Positions 8,724 to 18,092 are shown, numbered from the stretch's first letter. The stretch: 64,000 bases of DNA from Amycolatopsis regifaucium (GCF_001613935.1 NZ_LQCI01000001.1:1-64000); one strand, 5' to 3'. Notes: generated by a model not told the origin, from the letters alone. Numbers and translations: made by a program.

Positions 8724-9482
8724 ATGCGGGATTTCTTCAAGGGGTTCAAGATGTTCGGGCAAGGCCTGGGCATTCTGCTGCGATCGCCGAAACTGCTGCT
8801 GATCGGGGCGCTGCCCGCGGTGCTGACCACACTGCTGCTGCTCGGCGGTGTCGTCGCGCTGGCGTTCTGGATCGACGACCTCTCCCTGCTGATCACGCCG
8901 TTCGCCGACGACTGGGACCCGGGCTGGCGGACGACGATCCGGGTGGCGGTCGGCGTCGCGGTCTTCGGCGTGGTGCTGGCCCTGTGCCTGATCGGGTTCA
9001 CGGCGATCACCCTCGCCGTCGGCGGTCCGTTCTACGAGCACATCGCGGAGAAGGTCGAGGACGATCTCGGCGGGGTTCCCGGTGCGGTGGACCTGTCGTT
9101 CTGGCGGTTGCTGGGGATGGGCCTGAAGGACGGGCTGTCGCTCGTGCTGCGGTCGCTGATGTTCACGATCCCGCTGTTGATCGCGGGCTTCATCCCCGTG
9201 GTCGGACAGACCGTCGTGCCGGTCCTGCTGGCCTTGGTCACGGCGTGGTTCCTGGCACTGGAACTGATCGCCGTGCCGTTCTACCGGCGCGGGATGGACC
9301 TCAAGCAACGGCGGCTGCTGCTTCGCAAACGGCGCGCGCTCGCTCTCGGTCTCGGACTTCCCGCCTCCCTGCTGAGCCTGATCCCGTTCGCCGTCCTGAT
9401 CGTGATGCCGGTGGGCTTCGTCGGCGGGGTTCTCGTCGCCCGTGAGGTCCTCGAGGCGGACGCAGTGGACCGGAAAGTCTGA
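8724..9482 (+). CDS. EI24-domain (CysZ-like) integral membrane protein
   Basis: 252 residues starting MRDFFKGFKMFGQGLGILLR, with the repeated hydrophobic hairpins and the AVGGPFYEHIAEKVEDDLGG segment typical of the EI24/CysZ family. CysZ in E. coli mediates sulfate uptake; actinobacterial members are mostly uncharacterised, so sulfate transport is only a family-level suggestion. It is the last gene of the three-gene membrane run and ends just before a strong hairpin. Confidence 0.85.
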   Translation: MRDFFKGFKMFGQGLGILLRSPKLLLIGALPAVLTTLLLLGGVVALAFWIDDLSLLITPFADDWDPGWRTTIRVAVGVAVFGVVLALCLIGFTAITLAVGGPFYEHIAEKVEDDLGGVPGAVDLSFWRLLGMGLKDGLSLVLRSLMFTIPLLIAGFIPVVGQTVVPVLLALVTAWFLALELIAVPFYRRGMDLKQRRLLLRKRRALALGLGLPASLLSLIPFAVLIVMPVGFVGGVLVAREVLEADAVDRKV

Positions 9483-9484
9483 GC

Positions 9485-9517
9485 GACCGGCAGGCCCCTG
9501 TCGCGGGCCTGCCGGTC
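9485..9517. terminator. Strong bidirectional terminator hairpin
   Basis: A perfect 13-base stem, GACCGGCAGGCCC (9485-9497) with GGGCCTGCCGGTC (9505-9517), encloses a seven-base loop. It lies three bases after the EI24 stop and ten bases from the end of the convergent large secreted gene, so it can serve both. Confidence 0.75.
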
Positions 9518-9526
9518 ACTCACCGG

Positions 9527-12511
9527 TTAGGCGACGGGTTCGATCCAGATGTTGCGGAACCGCGGGTTCTCCCCGGGGTCGCCGTGGTCCTGGAGCCGGA
9601 TCGCGCCCGGCCCGGCGTTCTCCGGGTTGCTGTCACCCGTGCCGCCGTCGATCTCCACGTTGTCGTGGACCACCACGCCATTCCAGACCACGGTCACCCG
9701 GGCGTTGTCGGTCTTGTTCCCGGCCCCGTCGAACCGCGCGGCGCGGAAGGTGACGTCGTAGGTCTGCCACGTTCCCGGTGCCGCCGCCATGTTCCGGTCG
9801 GGCGCCTTCTTCAGGTAGATCGCCCCGGCTTCATTGCTGGCGAGGGTGGTGTCGCCGAACGATTCCAGCACCTGAAGCTCGTAGCGTTCCTGGAGGTAGA
9901 CACCGCTGTTGCCCCTGGCCTGCCCGGTCACCTCGGGCGGATAGTTCGGCTCGTTCCACTCGACGTGCAGCCGGAAGTCGCCGAACTGCTGCTTCGTCCG
10001 GATGTCACCGCCGTTCGACTCCATCGCCCCGCCCGCCACCGGCCAGGTCGCGGCGCCGCCCGCCCGTTTCTCCCAGGCGTCGAGGTTTTTGCCGTCGAAC
10101 AACTGGATGCGCTGGGTGGCGGTGACGGTCAGGCTGTCGAGGTTGACGTTGCCCGCGTCGCCGCTGTCGTAGCGGTAGGAGATCGAATTCGTTCCGGCGG
10201 CGAGGGTCAGGGTCTCCGGTTGGGAGTTCCAGGTGTCCCAGTTGCCGGTGCCGGCGAGCCTGACTTGCCTGACCTTCGTGCCGTTGACGTAAACGCTCAC
10301 GGATTTGGGCCCGGGTGCCGGATCCGGGCCGTTGGCGTAGCGCAAGGCCGCGTTGTAGGTCCCGGCCTTGGGGACGTTCACCGTGAACGTCGTCGCGGCG
10401 CCCGGGTTCCAGTAGCCGTCGACGAAGCCGGTGCCGGTGTAGCCGGCGTGGTTGGTGTTGGTCGCGGCGCCACCGCTGAGCGCGGCGCGTTCCGCTTCGT
10501 AGGTCGTACTCGCCGCCGGGCCACCGACCAGGGAGTTCAGCGTGTACCACGCCTCGGTGCTCCACAACGCCGCACCGGACTCCGCGGCGAACGGGCGCGG
10601 GGACCGGACGTGCACCACGTGTCCCGCCTTCAGGCCGGACATCCGCAGCGTGACCTTCTTGCGGTCGGGGGACAGGCTCGCGGAGGTGACGGACAAGGTC
10701 TGCTCGTCGATCTTCGGCCCGCCGTACGCGGGAGTGGGCTGGTAGCGCCACTGCTGCGCCTGGTACTTCGCCGCGAGGTTCTGCGCTGTCTCGGCCGACA
10801 GCGGCTGGGTGTATTCGAGTTCGAAGCCGCCCGCGACGGCGCGCATCGCGCGGATGTCGAAGGCGTTCGTACCGTTCGGCGTCACCTTCTGGAGGCCGTA
10901 GGCAAGCTTGCCGGGCTGGCCCCAGTTACCGCCGCCGTCGATGCCGCCGGTGTAGATCGCGCCGTCGGGGCCGAGGCTGATCCGGCTGACCCCCGACTCG
11001 AGTCCTTGCGTCATCCTGAACACGGCGCCCTGGTACTCGCCGTTGACCTTCTCCAGGAACGCCCGCTGCAGCCCGCCGTAGGTCACGTCGCCGTACACCA
11101 TCTGCCCGGCGAAAGGACCTTGCGACAGCATCACCATGTTGCTCGGCGAGTTCGCGATCTCGTTGTGCGGCAACCACAACACCGGCGCGGTCACCGACTT
11201 CGAGTCGAACGGTCCCGGGGGATTGGTGTAGTGGTTGAAGAAGCGGTCCTGCTTGATCCGCACGAGCTTGTTCGCGGGCAGCCAGCCGCCTTGGTTGTCG
11301 GTGACGAAGACGTCGCCTTCCGGGCCCCATCCGATGCCGTGCGGGGTGCGCAACCCGCCGGCGATGTAGGACACCTGGCCGGTCGCCTTGTCGATCTTGA
11401 TCGTGGTGCCGCGATTCGGCGCGGGCTGCGGGTCGGTCGTCGCGCCGCCGTAGTTGATCGACACGGAAAGGTTGGCGTAGAAGTAGCCGCCCTTGTACAG
11501 CAGGCCGAACGCGAACTCGTGGAAGTTGCCGCCGAAGGGCCAAGTGGCGACCGTACGGTAGTTGTCGGTCACGCCGTCGCCGTTGTTGTCGTTCAGTTCG
11601 ACGAGCCGCGTCTTCTCCGACACGTACAGCTTGCCGTCGACGTACTTGATCCCCATCGGTTCCTTCAACCCGCTGGCGACCCGCTTGGTCTTGACCTTGG
11701 CGGGGTCGGTGTTCCCGGTGACGTTGCTCAGCACGTGGACCTCACCGAGGACCTTGTCGGAGCCGCCCCACGTGGCGATGGCGAGGCGTCCGTCCGGTAG
11801 CCAATCCATCCCGGTGACCTGCGGCTGGAAACCGTCGGGCCGCAGGTTCGTCAGCGTGAAACCGGGGTGGACGCCGTTGAGCGGCAGGCCGTCACCCGGT
11901 GAGTCCGCGACGCCCTCGCACTCCTTGCGGCCCGGCGAGGTCACCCGGACGACGTCGGCGTCGGTGCTGAGCACCGAAGTCGGCACGATCGTGAAATCGG
12001 CCGCGCCCGGCGGCCGCCATTCGAGGGTGATCTGCTGGTCGTAAAGATTGTCGAAATGGTCGATCCGCAGCGCGCGGTATCCCGTGGCCAGCTCGACGGA
12101 GCCGGTCGCCGGGGTCGCGCCGTGCAGGCCGTCGTGGTTGATCACCCGCTGCCCGTCGATGAGCAGCCGGGAGCCGTCGTCGCTGGTGAGGCGGAATTCG
12201 TACCGGCCGGCGGTGGCGATGTCGAGGTTGGCGGTCACCTCGGACACGAACTGGTCGCCGATTCCGAAATCGGCCGTGCTGGTCCAGTTGATCGTCGGCA
12301 GCACTTTGTCGACGTTGGGGGTCTGGCCGGACTTGAGCGCGCAGAGCTTGTCGATCTGGCGCTGGAGGTCGTACGTGCGGAGCGTGACCCCGGGTTGCTG
12401 GGGCGGGACAGCCGCTTCGGCCGGTGCGGTCACGAGTCCCGACAGGGTCGTGACCAGCGCCAATGAGGCGACGATGGACCGGTGGAAGCGCTTGCGGACA
12501 GACGGAAGCAT
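9527..12511 (-). CDS. Large exported PA14 / sorbosone-dehydrogenase-like propeller / CBM6-like / DUF1080 protein
   Basis: 994 residues from the ATG at 12511, preceded by GAGGAG. In order: Sec signal (1 to about 34, ending AEAA); PA14 domain (about 45-175, FRLTSDDGSRLLIDGQRVI); a glucose/sorbosone-dehydrogenase-like six-bladed propeller (about 205-540, GLKEPMGIKYVDGKLYV, GLRTPHGIGWGPEGDVFVTD); a CBM6/35-like module (about 675-800, YEAERAALSGGA); and a DUF1080/3-keto-disaccharide hydrolase domain (about 805-994). DUF1080 relatives act on 3-keto-glycosides and propellers of this type oxidise sugars, so extracellular carbohydrate conversion is a reasonable inference. The upstream region carries three ACTTTCGT elements. 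Confidence 0.9.
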   Translation of the reverse strand: MLPSVRKRFHRSIVASLALVTTLSGLVTAPAEAAVPPQQPGVTLRTYDLQRQIDKLCALKSGQTPNVDKVLPTINWTSTADFGIGDQFVSEVTANLDIATAGRYEFRLTSDDGSRLLIDGQRVINHDGLHGATPATGSVELATGYRALRIDHFDNLYDQQITLEWRPPGAADFTIVPTSVLSTDADVVRVTSPGRKECEGVADSPGDGLPLNGVHPGFTLTNLRPDGFQPQVTGMDWLPDGRLAIATWGGSDKVLGEVHVLSNVTGNTDPAKVKTKRVASGLKEPMGIKYVDGKLYVSEKTRLVELNDNNGDGVTDNYRTVATWPFGGNFHEFAFGLLYKGGYFYANLSVSINYGGATTDPQPAPNRGTTIKIDKATGQVSYIAGGLRTPHGIGWGPEGDVFVTDNQGGWLPANKLVRIKQDRFFNHYTNPPGPFDSKSVTAPVLWLPHNEIANSPSNMVMLSQGPFAGQMVYGDVTYGGLQRAFLEKVNGEYQGAVFRMTQGLESGVSRISLGPDGAIYTGGIDGGGNWGQPGKLAYGLQKVTPNGTNAFDIRAMRAVAGGFELEYTQPLSAETAQNLAAKYQAQQWRYQPTPAYGGPKIDEQTLSVTSASLSPDRKKVTLRMSGLKAGHVVHVRSPRPFAAESGAALWSTEAWYTLNSLVGGPAASTTYEAERAALSGGAATNTNHAGYTGTGFVDGYWNPGAATTFTVNVPKAGTYNAALRYANGPDPAPGPKSVSVYVNGTKVRQVRLAGTGNWDTWNSQPETLTLAAGTNSISYRYDSGDAGNVNLDSLTVTATQRIQLFDGKNLDAWEKRAGGAATWPVAGGAMESNGGDIRTKQQFGDFRLHVEWNEPNYPPEVTGQARGNSGVYLQERYELQVLESFGDTTLASNEAGAIYLKKAPDRNMAAAPGTWQTYDVTFRAARFDGAGNKTDNARVTVVWNGVVVHDNVEIDGGTGDSNPENAGPGAIRLQDHGDPGENPRFRNIWIEPVA

Positions 12512-12734
12512 CGTTGCTCCTCGAGGTTGGCGGCGGAGCACCTCTGTGACGTCCGCTGAACCTAAGAGGACTTTCGTCCTAAGTCAACGAAAGTCTGTAC
12601 AACTCGGACGAAAGTTAGCCCGAACGGCCGCCTGGTGTCCACAAAGGACAGAGGAGGTCCGACGGGCTTGCGCCATTCAGGTGGCAACCTGGCGAGTACG
12701 CGACGATTGCCGAGGCCGGAACGACAGAGCCGGT
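12512..12734. promoter_or_regulatory. Divergent regulatory region with three ACTTTCGT elements
   Basis: Between the exported DUF1080 gene and the NB-ARC gene. GACTTTCGT (12569-12577) and ACGAAAGTC (12587-12595) form a perfect nine-base inverted repeat with a nine-base gap, and a third copy, ACGAAAGTT, follows at 12608-12616. The first copy is itself dyadic (GGAC-TTTC-GTCC). They lie 58-105 bases upstream of the exported gene's start, suitable for repressor binding. The rest, up to 12734, contains no recognised element. Confidence 0.55.
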
Positions 12735-14771
12735 ATGGATCGTCCCGGTGGGGATTCACCGTTGACCCCGCATCAACTGCCTGCCCTGCCCCCGACCTTC
12801 GTCGGACGGGAGGCCGAACTGGCCAAGCTCAGCGCGCTCGCCGACCGGGCGAGGGACGGGCAGGCGATCGCGGTCGTGATCGTCGCCGGGGCGCCTGGCG
12901 TGGGCAAGACCGCCTTGGCCGTGCTGTGGGCGCACCGGCAGCGAGAGCGGTATCCGCACGGCGATCTCTACTGCGACCTTCACGGCTACTCGCCGGGGCC
13001 CCCGAGCACCCCTCACGAGGCACTCGCCGGATTTCTGACCGCGCTCGAAGTGCCGGGGAAGATGATCCCGCGCAGCCTCGAAGCGAAGTCGGCCCTCTTC
13101 CGATCCCTGGTGAACGATCGCCGGTTCGTCATCGTCCTCGACAACGTCACGTCCCCGGACGAAGTCCGCGCTCTGCTGCCCAGCACACCCGGCTGCTTCG
13201 TGATGGTGACCAGCCGCAGCAGCCTTTCGGGTCTCGTCGTCCGCAACGGCGCGCATCGGATCACCCTCGACATGCTGACCCCGGCGGAGTCCGAAGCCCT
13301 TCTGCGCAAGGTGATCGGGCGGGAACGGGCGGACGGCGAACCCGGCGCGATCGGCGACCTGGCCGGCCTGTGCGGACATCTGCCGCTCGCCCTGCGAATC
13401 GCGGCCGAGCGGGTGGCGGCCCATCCCTATCTGCGGCTCGCCGACCTGCTCGGCGAACTCACGACGGAGGCGCGGACGCTGGACGCCCTCGAGACGGGTG
13501 ACGACGAGATGTCCGCGCTGCGGCCCGTTTTCTCGTGGTCGTATCGAGCACTCGATCCCGAGACCGCCCGCGTCTTCCGGGTACTCGGCCTGCATCCCGG
13601 CCCGACCATCAGCGTGGCCGCCGCGACGGTACTGACCGGTTCCCCCGCCGTGGACGTCCGGCGCAGGCTGGACAACCTGACCGGTGGCTGCCTGCTGTTC
13701 GAAGTGGAGCGCGAACGGTTCCGGTTCCACGATCTCCTGCGCGTCTACGCGAAAGAGCGTGTCGAGGCCGAGGAAACGGCCGACGAACGGGAAAACGCGG
13801 CCAAACGACTGCTGGAGTGGTACCTGGCCGGTGCCGATTCCGCGGACCGCGTGCTCACCCCGATGCGCAGGCGCAGCCCGCTCGGCCTCACCACCGACGT
13901 GTCCGGCCTGCTCGACTTCGGCAGCTACGGTGACGCCCTCGCCTGGTGCGAGGCCGAACAACCCAACCTGGTGGCGTCCGTGCACGCCGCGCTGGCCGCC
14001 GACTGGCCGGAGATCGCGTGTCGGCTGCCGCTCGCGTTATGGGCGTTCTTCACGTTGCGCAAACCATGGGCGGACTGGATTGCGACCTACAAGGCCGGTG
14101 TCGAGGCCGCCCGGCGATGCGCCGACCCGTTCAGCGAAGCCTCGTTGCTGGCCGGGCTGGGCATCGCCCACCGCGATCTGTGCCGGTTCGAGGAAGCGCT
14201 GGAGTACTTGGGATCCGCACTCGCCCTCCGACGCATGATCGGGGACGCCTGGGGACAGGGGCAGGCCCTGATCAGCCTCGGCATCGCCTACCACGAACAA
14301 GGCGAGTTCGCCGAGGCCCTCGGCCATCACGGGGAAGCGCTGGCCGTCTTCCAGGAACTCGATGACGAATGGGGAGTCGCGCAGACCCTGCACTTCCTCG
14401 GCCTGACCAACCACGAACTGGGCCGTTTCGAGAAGGCCTACGAGACCCTGCGGGAGGCCTTGGACATCCGGCACCGGATCGGTTACCGCTACGGCGAGGC
14501 GGAATCACTGGTCGGGCTCGCGCTCGTCTTCCAGAAGATCGATCGAAGCGGTGAATCCGGCGGTCATCTCGATCGCGCGCTCGAGATCCGCCGTGAGATG
14601 GGGGATCGCTACGGCGAGGCGGCGGCACTGGATCACCTCGGCCAGCTCTGGGCGGCGACGGGCGAGGTGACCTCGGCGAAGGAGTGCTGGCGTGACGCCT
14701 TGAAGATCTTCACCGAGCTGGGCGCTCCCCGGGCCGCCGACGTGTACGCCCGACTTCAGCGGATCTCTTGA
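12735..14771 (+). CDS. AfsR-like NB-ARC/TPR (STAND) protein lacking a DNA-binding domain
   Basis: 678 residues from the ATG at 12735. The NB-ARC P-loop GAPGVGKTAL is near residue 52, followed by the Walker B-like RRFVIVLDNV, the sensor VTSRSSL, the LPLALRI GLPL-type motif and an FRFHDLLRVYAKE winged-helix segment. From about residue 450 to the end there are six or so TPR units of roughly 40 residues (ALISLGIAYHEQGEFAEAL and similar). SARP regulators such as AfsR carry this core after an OmpR-like DNA-binding domain, which is absent here. It may therefore act through protein partners. Divergent from the large exported enzyme. Confidence 0.9.
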   Translation: MDRPGGDSPLTPHQLPALPPTFVGREAELAKLSALADRARDGQAIAVVIVAGAPGVGKTALAVLWAHRQRERYPHGDLYCDLHGYSPGPPSTPHEALAGFLTALEVPGKMIPRSLEAKSALFRSLVNDRRFVIVLDNVTSPDEVRALLPSTPGCFVMVTSRSSLSGLVVRNGAHRITLDMLTPAESEALLRKVIGRERADGEPGAIGDLAGLCGHLPLALRIAAERVAAHPYLRLADLLGELTTEARTLDALETGDDEMSALRPVFSWSYRALDPETARVFRVLGLHPGPTISVAAATVLTGSPAVDVRRRLDNLTGGCLLFEVERERFRFHDLLRVYAKERVEAEETADERENAAKRLLEWYLAGADSADRVLTPMRRRSPLGLTTDVSGLLDFGSYGDALAWCEAEQPNLVASVHAALAADWPEIACRLPLALWAFFTLRKPWADWIATYKAGVEAARRCADPFSEASLLAGLGIAHRDLCRFEEALEYLGSALALRRMIGDAWGQGQALISLGIAYHEQGEFAEALGHHGEALAVFQELDDEWGVAQTLHFLGLTNHELGRFEKAYETLREALDIRHRIGYRYGEAESLVGLALVFQKIDRSGESGGHLDRALEIRREMGDRYGEAAALDHLGQLWAATGEVTSAKECWRDALKIFTELGAPRAADVYARLQRIS

Positions 14772-14780
14772 GAGGTAGCC

Positions 14781-15016
14781 GAACTCCGTGATGGCCTCCT
14801 TCCCTGCTCTCGAAGTCAGGGTCCGGAAAAGTCGAGGTAGGGCGGGCACTGGTTCTCAGATGCCGTCCGGGCGTGGCTTTCGCGACATGGGCGGGCTGGC
14901 GGCAGCCTCCACGGACTGTGGAACCGCAGCCTGGCGTCACGGCCGTCCCGCATCGGTCGGTAGCGAAGGGCCCCTTCACTACCTTCAGGGTAGGCAAGGA
15001 GGCCTTCACGGAGTTC
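14781..15016. repeat. Decayed copies of a GAAGGCCTCCTT-type palindromic repeat
   Basis: Two inverted arms lie about 200 bases apart: 14781-14806 (GAACTCCGTGATGGCCTCCT...) and the near-complement 14989-15016, matching at about 26 of 28 positions. Between them is a short palindrome built on GAAGGGCCCCTTC (14959-14983). The core GGCCTCCTTCCCT is the same as in the intact hairpin at 26145-26193, so these look like eroded members of that family. The rest of the block holds no gene I can support. Confidence 0.6.
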
Positions 15017-15035
15017 GCCACCTTCAGCTTACCTC

Positions 15036-15644
15036 TCAGGTCTTCCGTGCCCAGGCGACCAGGCCTCTTTTGGTGAGAGACAAGGGAACCGTCGCCCCAA
15101 GGGCGAGCCGTCTCGCGGACCTTCCGGAAGACCTCTGCCTCGAAGGTGCAGGGCGACCGGGCGTGGTCGGGAAGCGTGACGAGCGGGGCGTCCCAGATCC
15201 GGACGGCGTCGACCTCGAATACGTTTCCCATCAGGGTTCCCGCGACTTCGGCGTCGAAGCTCGACGGGCGTCCCCAACGGGGGAGGGCTCAGGCGAGTCC
15301 GGAATCGTTTCACCGGCTGGCCGCTGATACGGCGAGGAGGCCGCGGGAGCGAGGACCCGGCGGACCTCGGTGAGCGCCTGGATCGGGTCGGCCACGTGAT
15401 GCAACATCCACAGCGCCGCGGCACCGTCGAACGTGTTGTCGCGGAAGGACGAGGGCGGCGATGTCCGCCCGGACCGCGAACCCCGGCGCACGAGCAGCCG
15501 CGAGAGCGGATGGACGTCGCCGTACGAGGAGAACCACGCCGTCGACAGGACGTTGGCCGCGAGGCGTCCGGGATCGGTCTCGTAGGCGACGGGTATGGCG
15601 TTACTGGCCGACGTCGACTTCGACGTTCTCCCTCCTCCGCCCAC
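15036..15644 (-). pseudogene. Decayed class I SAM-dependent methyltransferase
   Basis: Read on the minus strand, recognisable pieces lie in different frames: ETDPGRLAANVLSTAWF and DVHPLSRLLVRRG, then GFAVRADIAALVL, then FRDNTFDGAAALWMLHHVAD with EVRRVLAP, then DAVRIWDAPLVTLPDHA, and finally GATVPLSLTKRGLVAWARKT with a stop at 15036. The order matches small actinobacterial methyltransferases, but at least three frame changes and missing segments (no clear glycine-rich SAM motif I) make it non-functional. It borders the repeat block at 14781-15016. Confidence 0.75.
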
Positions 15645-15725
15645 GGCCTTCCAGCGTAGGGACCGGGAGAAGGCGTCCGCGTCGTCTGCTCGGTTAGAGT
15701 GCGAAGGGACTCAAGGGGGCGGGTG

Positions 15726-17039
15726 ATGACGACGGGTTCGGATGACTCCCGGCTGCGATCGGCCGTCCTCGCGCGGGCGTGGGAGAAGCTCCCCGGGGTC
15801 GAGGTCCTGTCGTCCGCCGACGGCGGCCCGCTGACCAGGACGATCAAGAAGATCATCGACCCGCTCGTGATCCGCACGGCGGCGCGTCCCCGGCTCGGCC
15901 GTCCGGTGCTGGATTCGGTGGCGGCCGCCGAGCTGACGGAACTGCTGCTGGCCGACGCGGACAGGTTGCGCGCCACCGCCGCGTGGTTCACGCATCTGAA
16001 GCGCCAGCGCCGCGCGTTGCGCATCACGGCGGGCAACGTCCAGGACGTGTGCTTCCCGTTGGCTTACGAACTGGCGACCGGGTTCGGCGCGCCGGGGCCG
16101 GAGGCGCCCGCGACCGCCGCGGCGGCGTTGCGTGATCTGCACGGAGAGGGCGGCGCGGCCGGTGTCGATCAGCTCACCCGCTACCTCGCGGATCCCCGGG
16201 TGTCGGCGGATCTGACCGAGGAGCTTCGTCGCCGCTGGCACACCGTGTCCGAGGCGCCGCAAGACATTCCGGCGCTCCAAGCGTTCGTCGATGGTCTTAC
16301 CGACTCCGCGTGGCGGGCTCTCGCCGCTTCGGCCGCCGGGCACGCTCTCGGGCTGGCCCTTCGCGGTCCGGACGGGGTACGCGCCCTGGCTGAGGCCGTC
16401 GAAGAGATCTCCGGCCTGCCTGTGCCGGATCTCGGTCTGCAGCGCGGGGAGCGCACCGAGGTCCCGCCGTTGAACCGGCGGGACGAAACCGGCGCCGAAC
16501 TGCTCGAACGCAGTGTCGAACGGCGGGTGCGGGCCACCTTGCGCCGTCTTCCGGCGGACGAGCGGGCTCCCGTCGCCGATCTTGTCGACGACGAGCTCAC
16601 GCGGGTCGCCGCCGGATTCGGGCTCGGCCTGCCCGCGCTTGCCGCCTGTTTCGCGGTCGGTGTCGTGCTCGCGCCCGCGCTCCGGCCGCTCGACGGTGCC
16701 GCGCCCGCCGGTGTCCCGGAGTTCGCGCGGCAGCTCAACGCCCAGGTGGCCCGGGAGGGCTACGTGCTGCACGCCCGGCGCGCACTGGCCGGAGCCACGC
16801 CGCTCACCCCGCGGCCCGACGCCGAACTGCTCCGTGATCTGCGCGAGTTCGCCAAGCAGTTCCTCAGCAGGCTTTGGGTGCGGCTGCACGGTTTCGACGT
16901 CCGCGGTGACCTGCCCGCCGACGCCGCCGACGTCCGTGACCTCGTCACCGGCGTGGTGCGGTCGACCTCGATGGACCTGCGGACGAAAGTGCGGCGCGCG
17001 CTCGTGGCCCGCCTCCCGGATCTGGAGGCCGTGTCGTGA
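15726..17039 (+). CDS. Unknown alpha-helical protein, first gene of the CHAT cassette
   Basis: 437 residues from the ATG at 15726; a GTG lies directly before it and a purine-rich ribosome site ends eight bases upstream. The protein is almost entirely helical and rich in Ala, Leu and Arg, with no signal peptide, membrane helix or nucleotide-binding motif I can see. An Arg-rich segment (WFTHLKRQRRALRITAGN) sits near residue 85, and a long helical tail ends LRTKVRRALVARL. The next gene begins inside its stop (GTGA), followed two bases after that by the TPR-CHAT gene, so it probably works with them. I do not recognise a family. Confidence 0.7.
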   Translation: MTTGSDDSRLRSAVLARAWEKLPGVEVLSSADGGPLTRTIKKIIDPLVIRTAARPRLGRPVLDSVAAAELTELLLADADRLRATAAWFTHLKRQRRALRITAGNVQDVCFPLAYELATGFGAPGPEAPATAAAALRDLHGEGGAAGVDQLTRYLADPRVSADLTEELRRRWHTVSEAPQDIPALQAFVDGLTDSAWRALAASAAGHALGLALRGPDGVRALAEAVEEISGLPVPDLGLQRGERTEVPPLNRRDETGAELLERSVERRVRATLRRLPADERAPVADLVDDELTRVAAGFGLGLPALAACFAVGVVLAPALRPLDGAAPAGVPEFARQLNAQVAREGYVLHARRALAGATPLTPRPDAELLRDLREFAKQFLSRLWVRLHGFDVRGDLPADAADVRDLVTGVVRSTSMDLRTKVRRALVARLPDLEAVS

Positions 17040-18091
17040 CGCATCCGGTGCACACTCCCGTTGTCGCGGCGGACGGTGCTCTCATCCGCTTCGCCCTCGC
17101 CGATCTCCTTTCCGGCAGGGCTTCCTCGATGCGGATCGAACTGAGCGACGCGGGGGCCGCCGAACCGTGGCTCACCCGGCTCGTCGGTACGGAGGCCGGT
17201 CTGGACGCGCTCGGCAAGGGACATGCCGAGGTGCCCGCCCGGCCGGAACTGGCCAGACTCGCCTTGCTGCTGTGGATCCGCCGCTGGTGGCCCGCCGGCC
17301 CGTCGCTCGGTGTTCCGTCACTCGACCCGGCGTTGCTGGACCTCGAAACGGCGGTCGCGACGGCCGCGGTCGAGGACTTGGCCGAAGGCCTCCTCGACGG
17401 TTTCGAAGCCTCTCCGGCGGAGCTGTTCGACACGGCGATCGCGGACGACGCCTTGATGGCCGCCGCGCCCCCGGTCGCCGACGAGGTCCGTGGCCTGTGC
17501 GGCCGCCTCGCGTCCTGGTTCGACGACCAGGACGACGTCGTGCGCGCCGAAGCCGCGGCCGAAATGGTGGCACGCCTGGATGCCGCGGCTCCGGGCCAAC
17601 GCGCGTACGCGCTGGCCGCCGGAACCGATCCCGTCGCGTCCGGTGAAGGCGTACTGGCTTCGGGGCGGGCGAGTGTCGACTGGGCGCGGGTACCGCCGGG
17701 GATCCTGGACGCCGCCGAGGACACGGTGACCTGGCGGATCGTCATGGCAGCGGCGACCGCCCGGCTCGAAGTCGACGTCGCGGGCGCGTTCGCCGACGCG
17801 GCTCTCACCGCGACAGCGCTGCATGACGGTGAGCCGTTCGCGGAGGTCCCCCTGTCGCTCGGCGCCGGACGATTCACCGGGGCCGCTGACCTCGACGAAG
17901 CCTCGACCCAGCTCGCGGCGAGCGTCCAGAGTGGACGGATAACGCTCGTCGTCGGCGTGGCGGGCGAGGGGGTCACCGGGACCACGGCGGAAGACCGGGC
18001 GGAGGTGGTCGCGCTCGTGCGGGCCCGCCCGCCGGAAGACCGGACACTCGCCGAACGGGCGGCGGCCGCTTCCACCGAAGAGGAGTTCTGA
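17036..18091 (+). CDS. Unknown acidic protein, second gene of the CHAT cassette
   Basis: 351 residues starting at a GTG that overlaps the previous stop by four bases. It is acidic and soluble by composition. The first two thirds are helical (RLALLLWIRRWWPAGPSLGV near residue 80); the last third alternates in a beta-like way (FAEVPLSLGAGRFTGAADL, SGRITLVVGVAGEG). No catalytic signature is visible. The overlap upstream and the two-base gap downstream imply fixed stoichiometry with its neighbours. It could be an adaptor or a substrate of the CHAT protease-like protein; that is inference from context only. Confidence 0.7.
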   Translation: MTHPVHTPVVAADGALIRFALADLLSGRASSMRIELSDAGAAEPWLTRLVGTEAGLDALGKGHAEVPARPELARLALLLWIRRWWPAGPSLGVPSLDPALLDLETAVATAAVEDLAEGLLDGFEASPAELFDTAIADDALMAAAPPVADEVRGLCGRLASWFDDQDDVVRAEAAAEMVARLDAAAPGQRAYALAAGTDPVASGEGVLASGRASVDWARVPPGILDAAEDTVTWRIVMAAATARLEVDVAGAFADAALTATALHDGEPFAEVPLSLGAGRFTGAADLDEASTQLAASVQSGRITLVVGVAGEGVTGTTAEDRAEVVALVRARPPEDRTLAERAAAASTEEEF

Positions 18092-18092
18092 C

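Noticed and set aside
9584-11800. Long open frame on the plus strand opposite the exported PA14/DUF1080 gene
   Set aside because: High-GC antisense shadow: Arg/Gly/Val-rich text with no domain, while the opposite strand encodes recognisable domains with a signal peptide and ribosome site.
14788-15327. Plus-strand frame through the repeat and methyltransferase remnant
   Set aside because: Composition is irregular and overlaps minus-strand pieces that match a methyltransferase.
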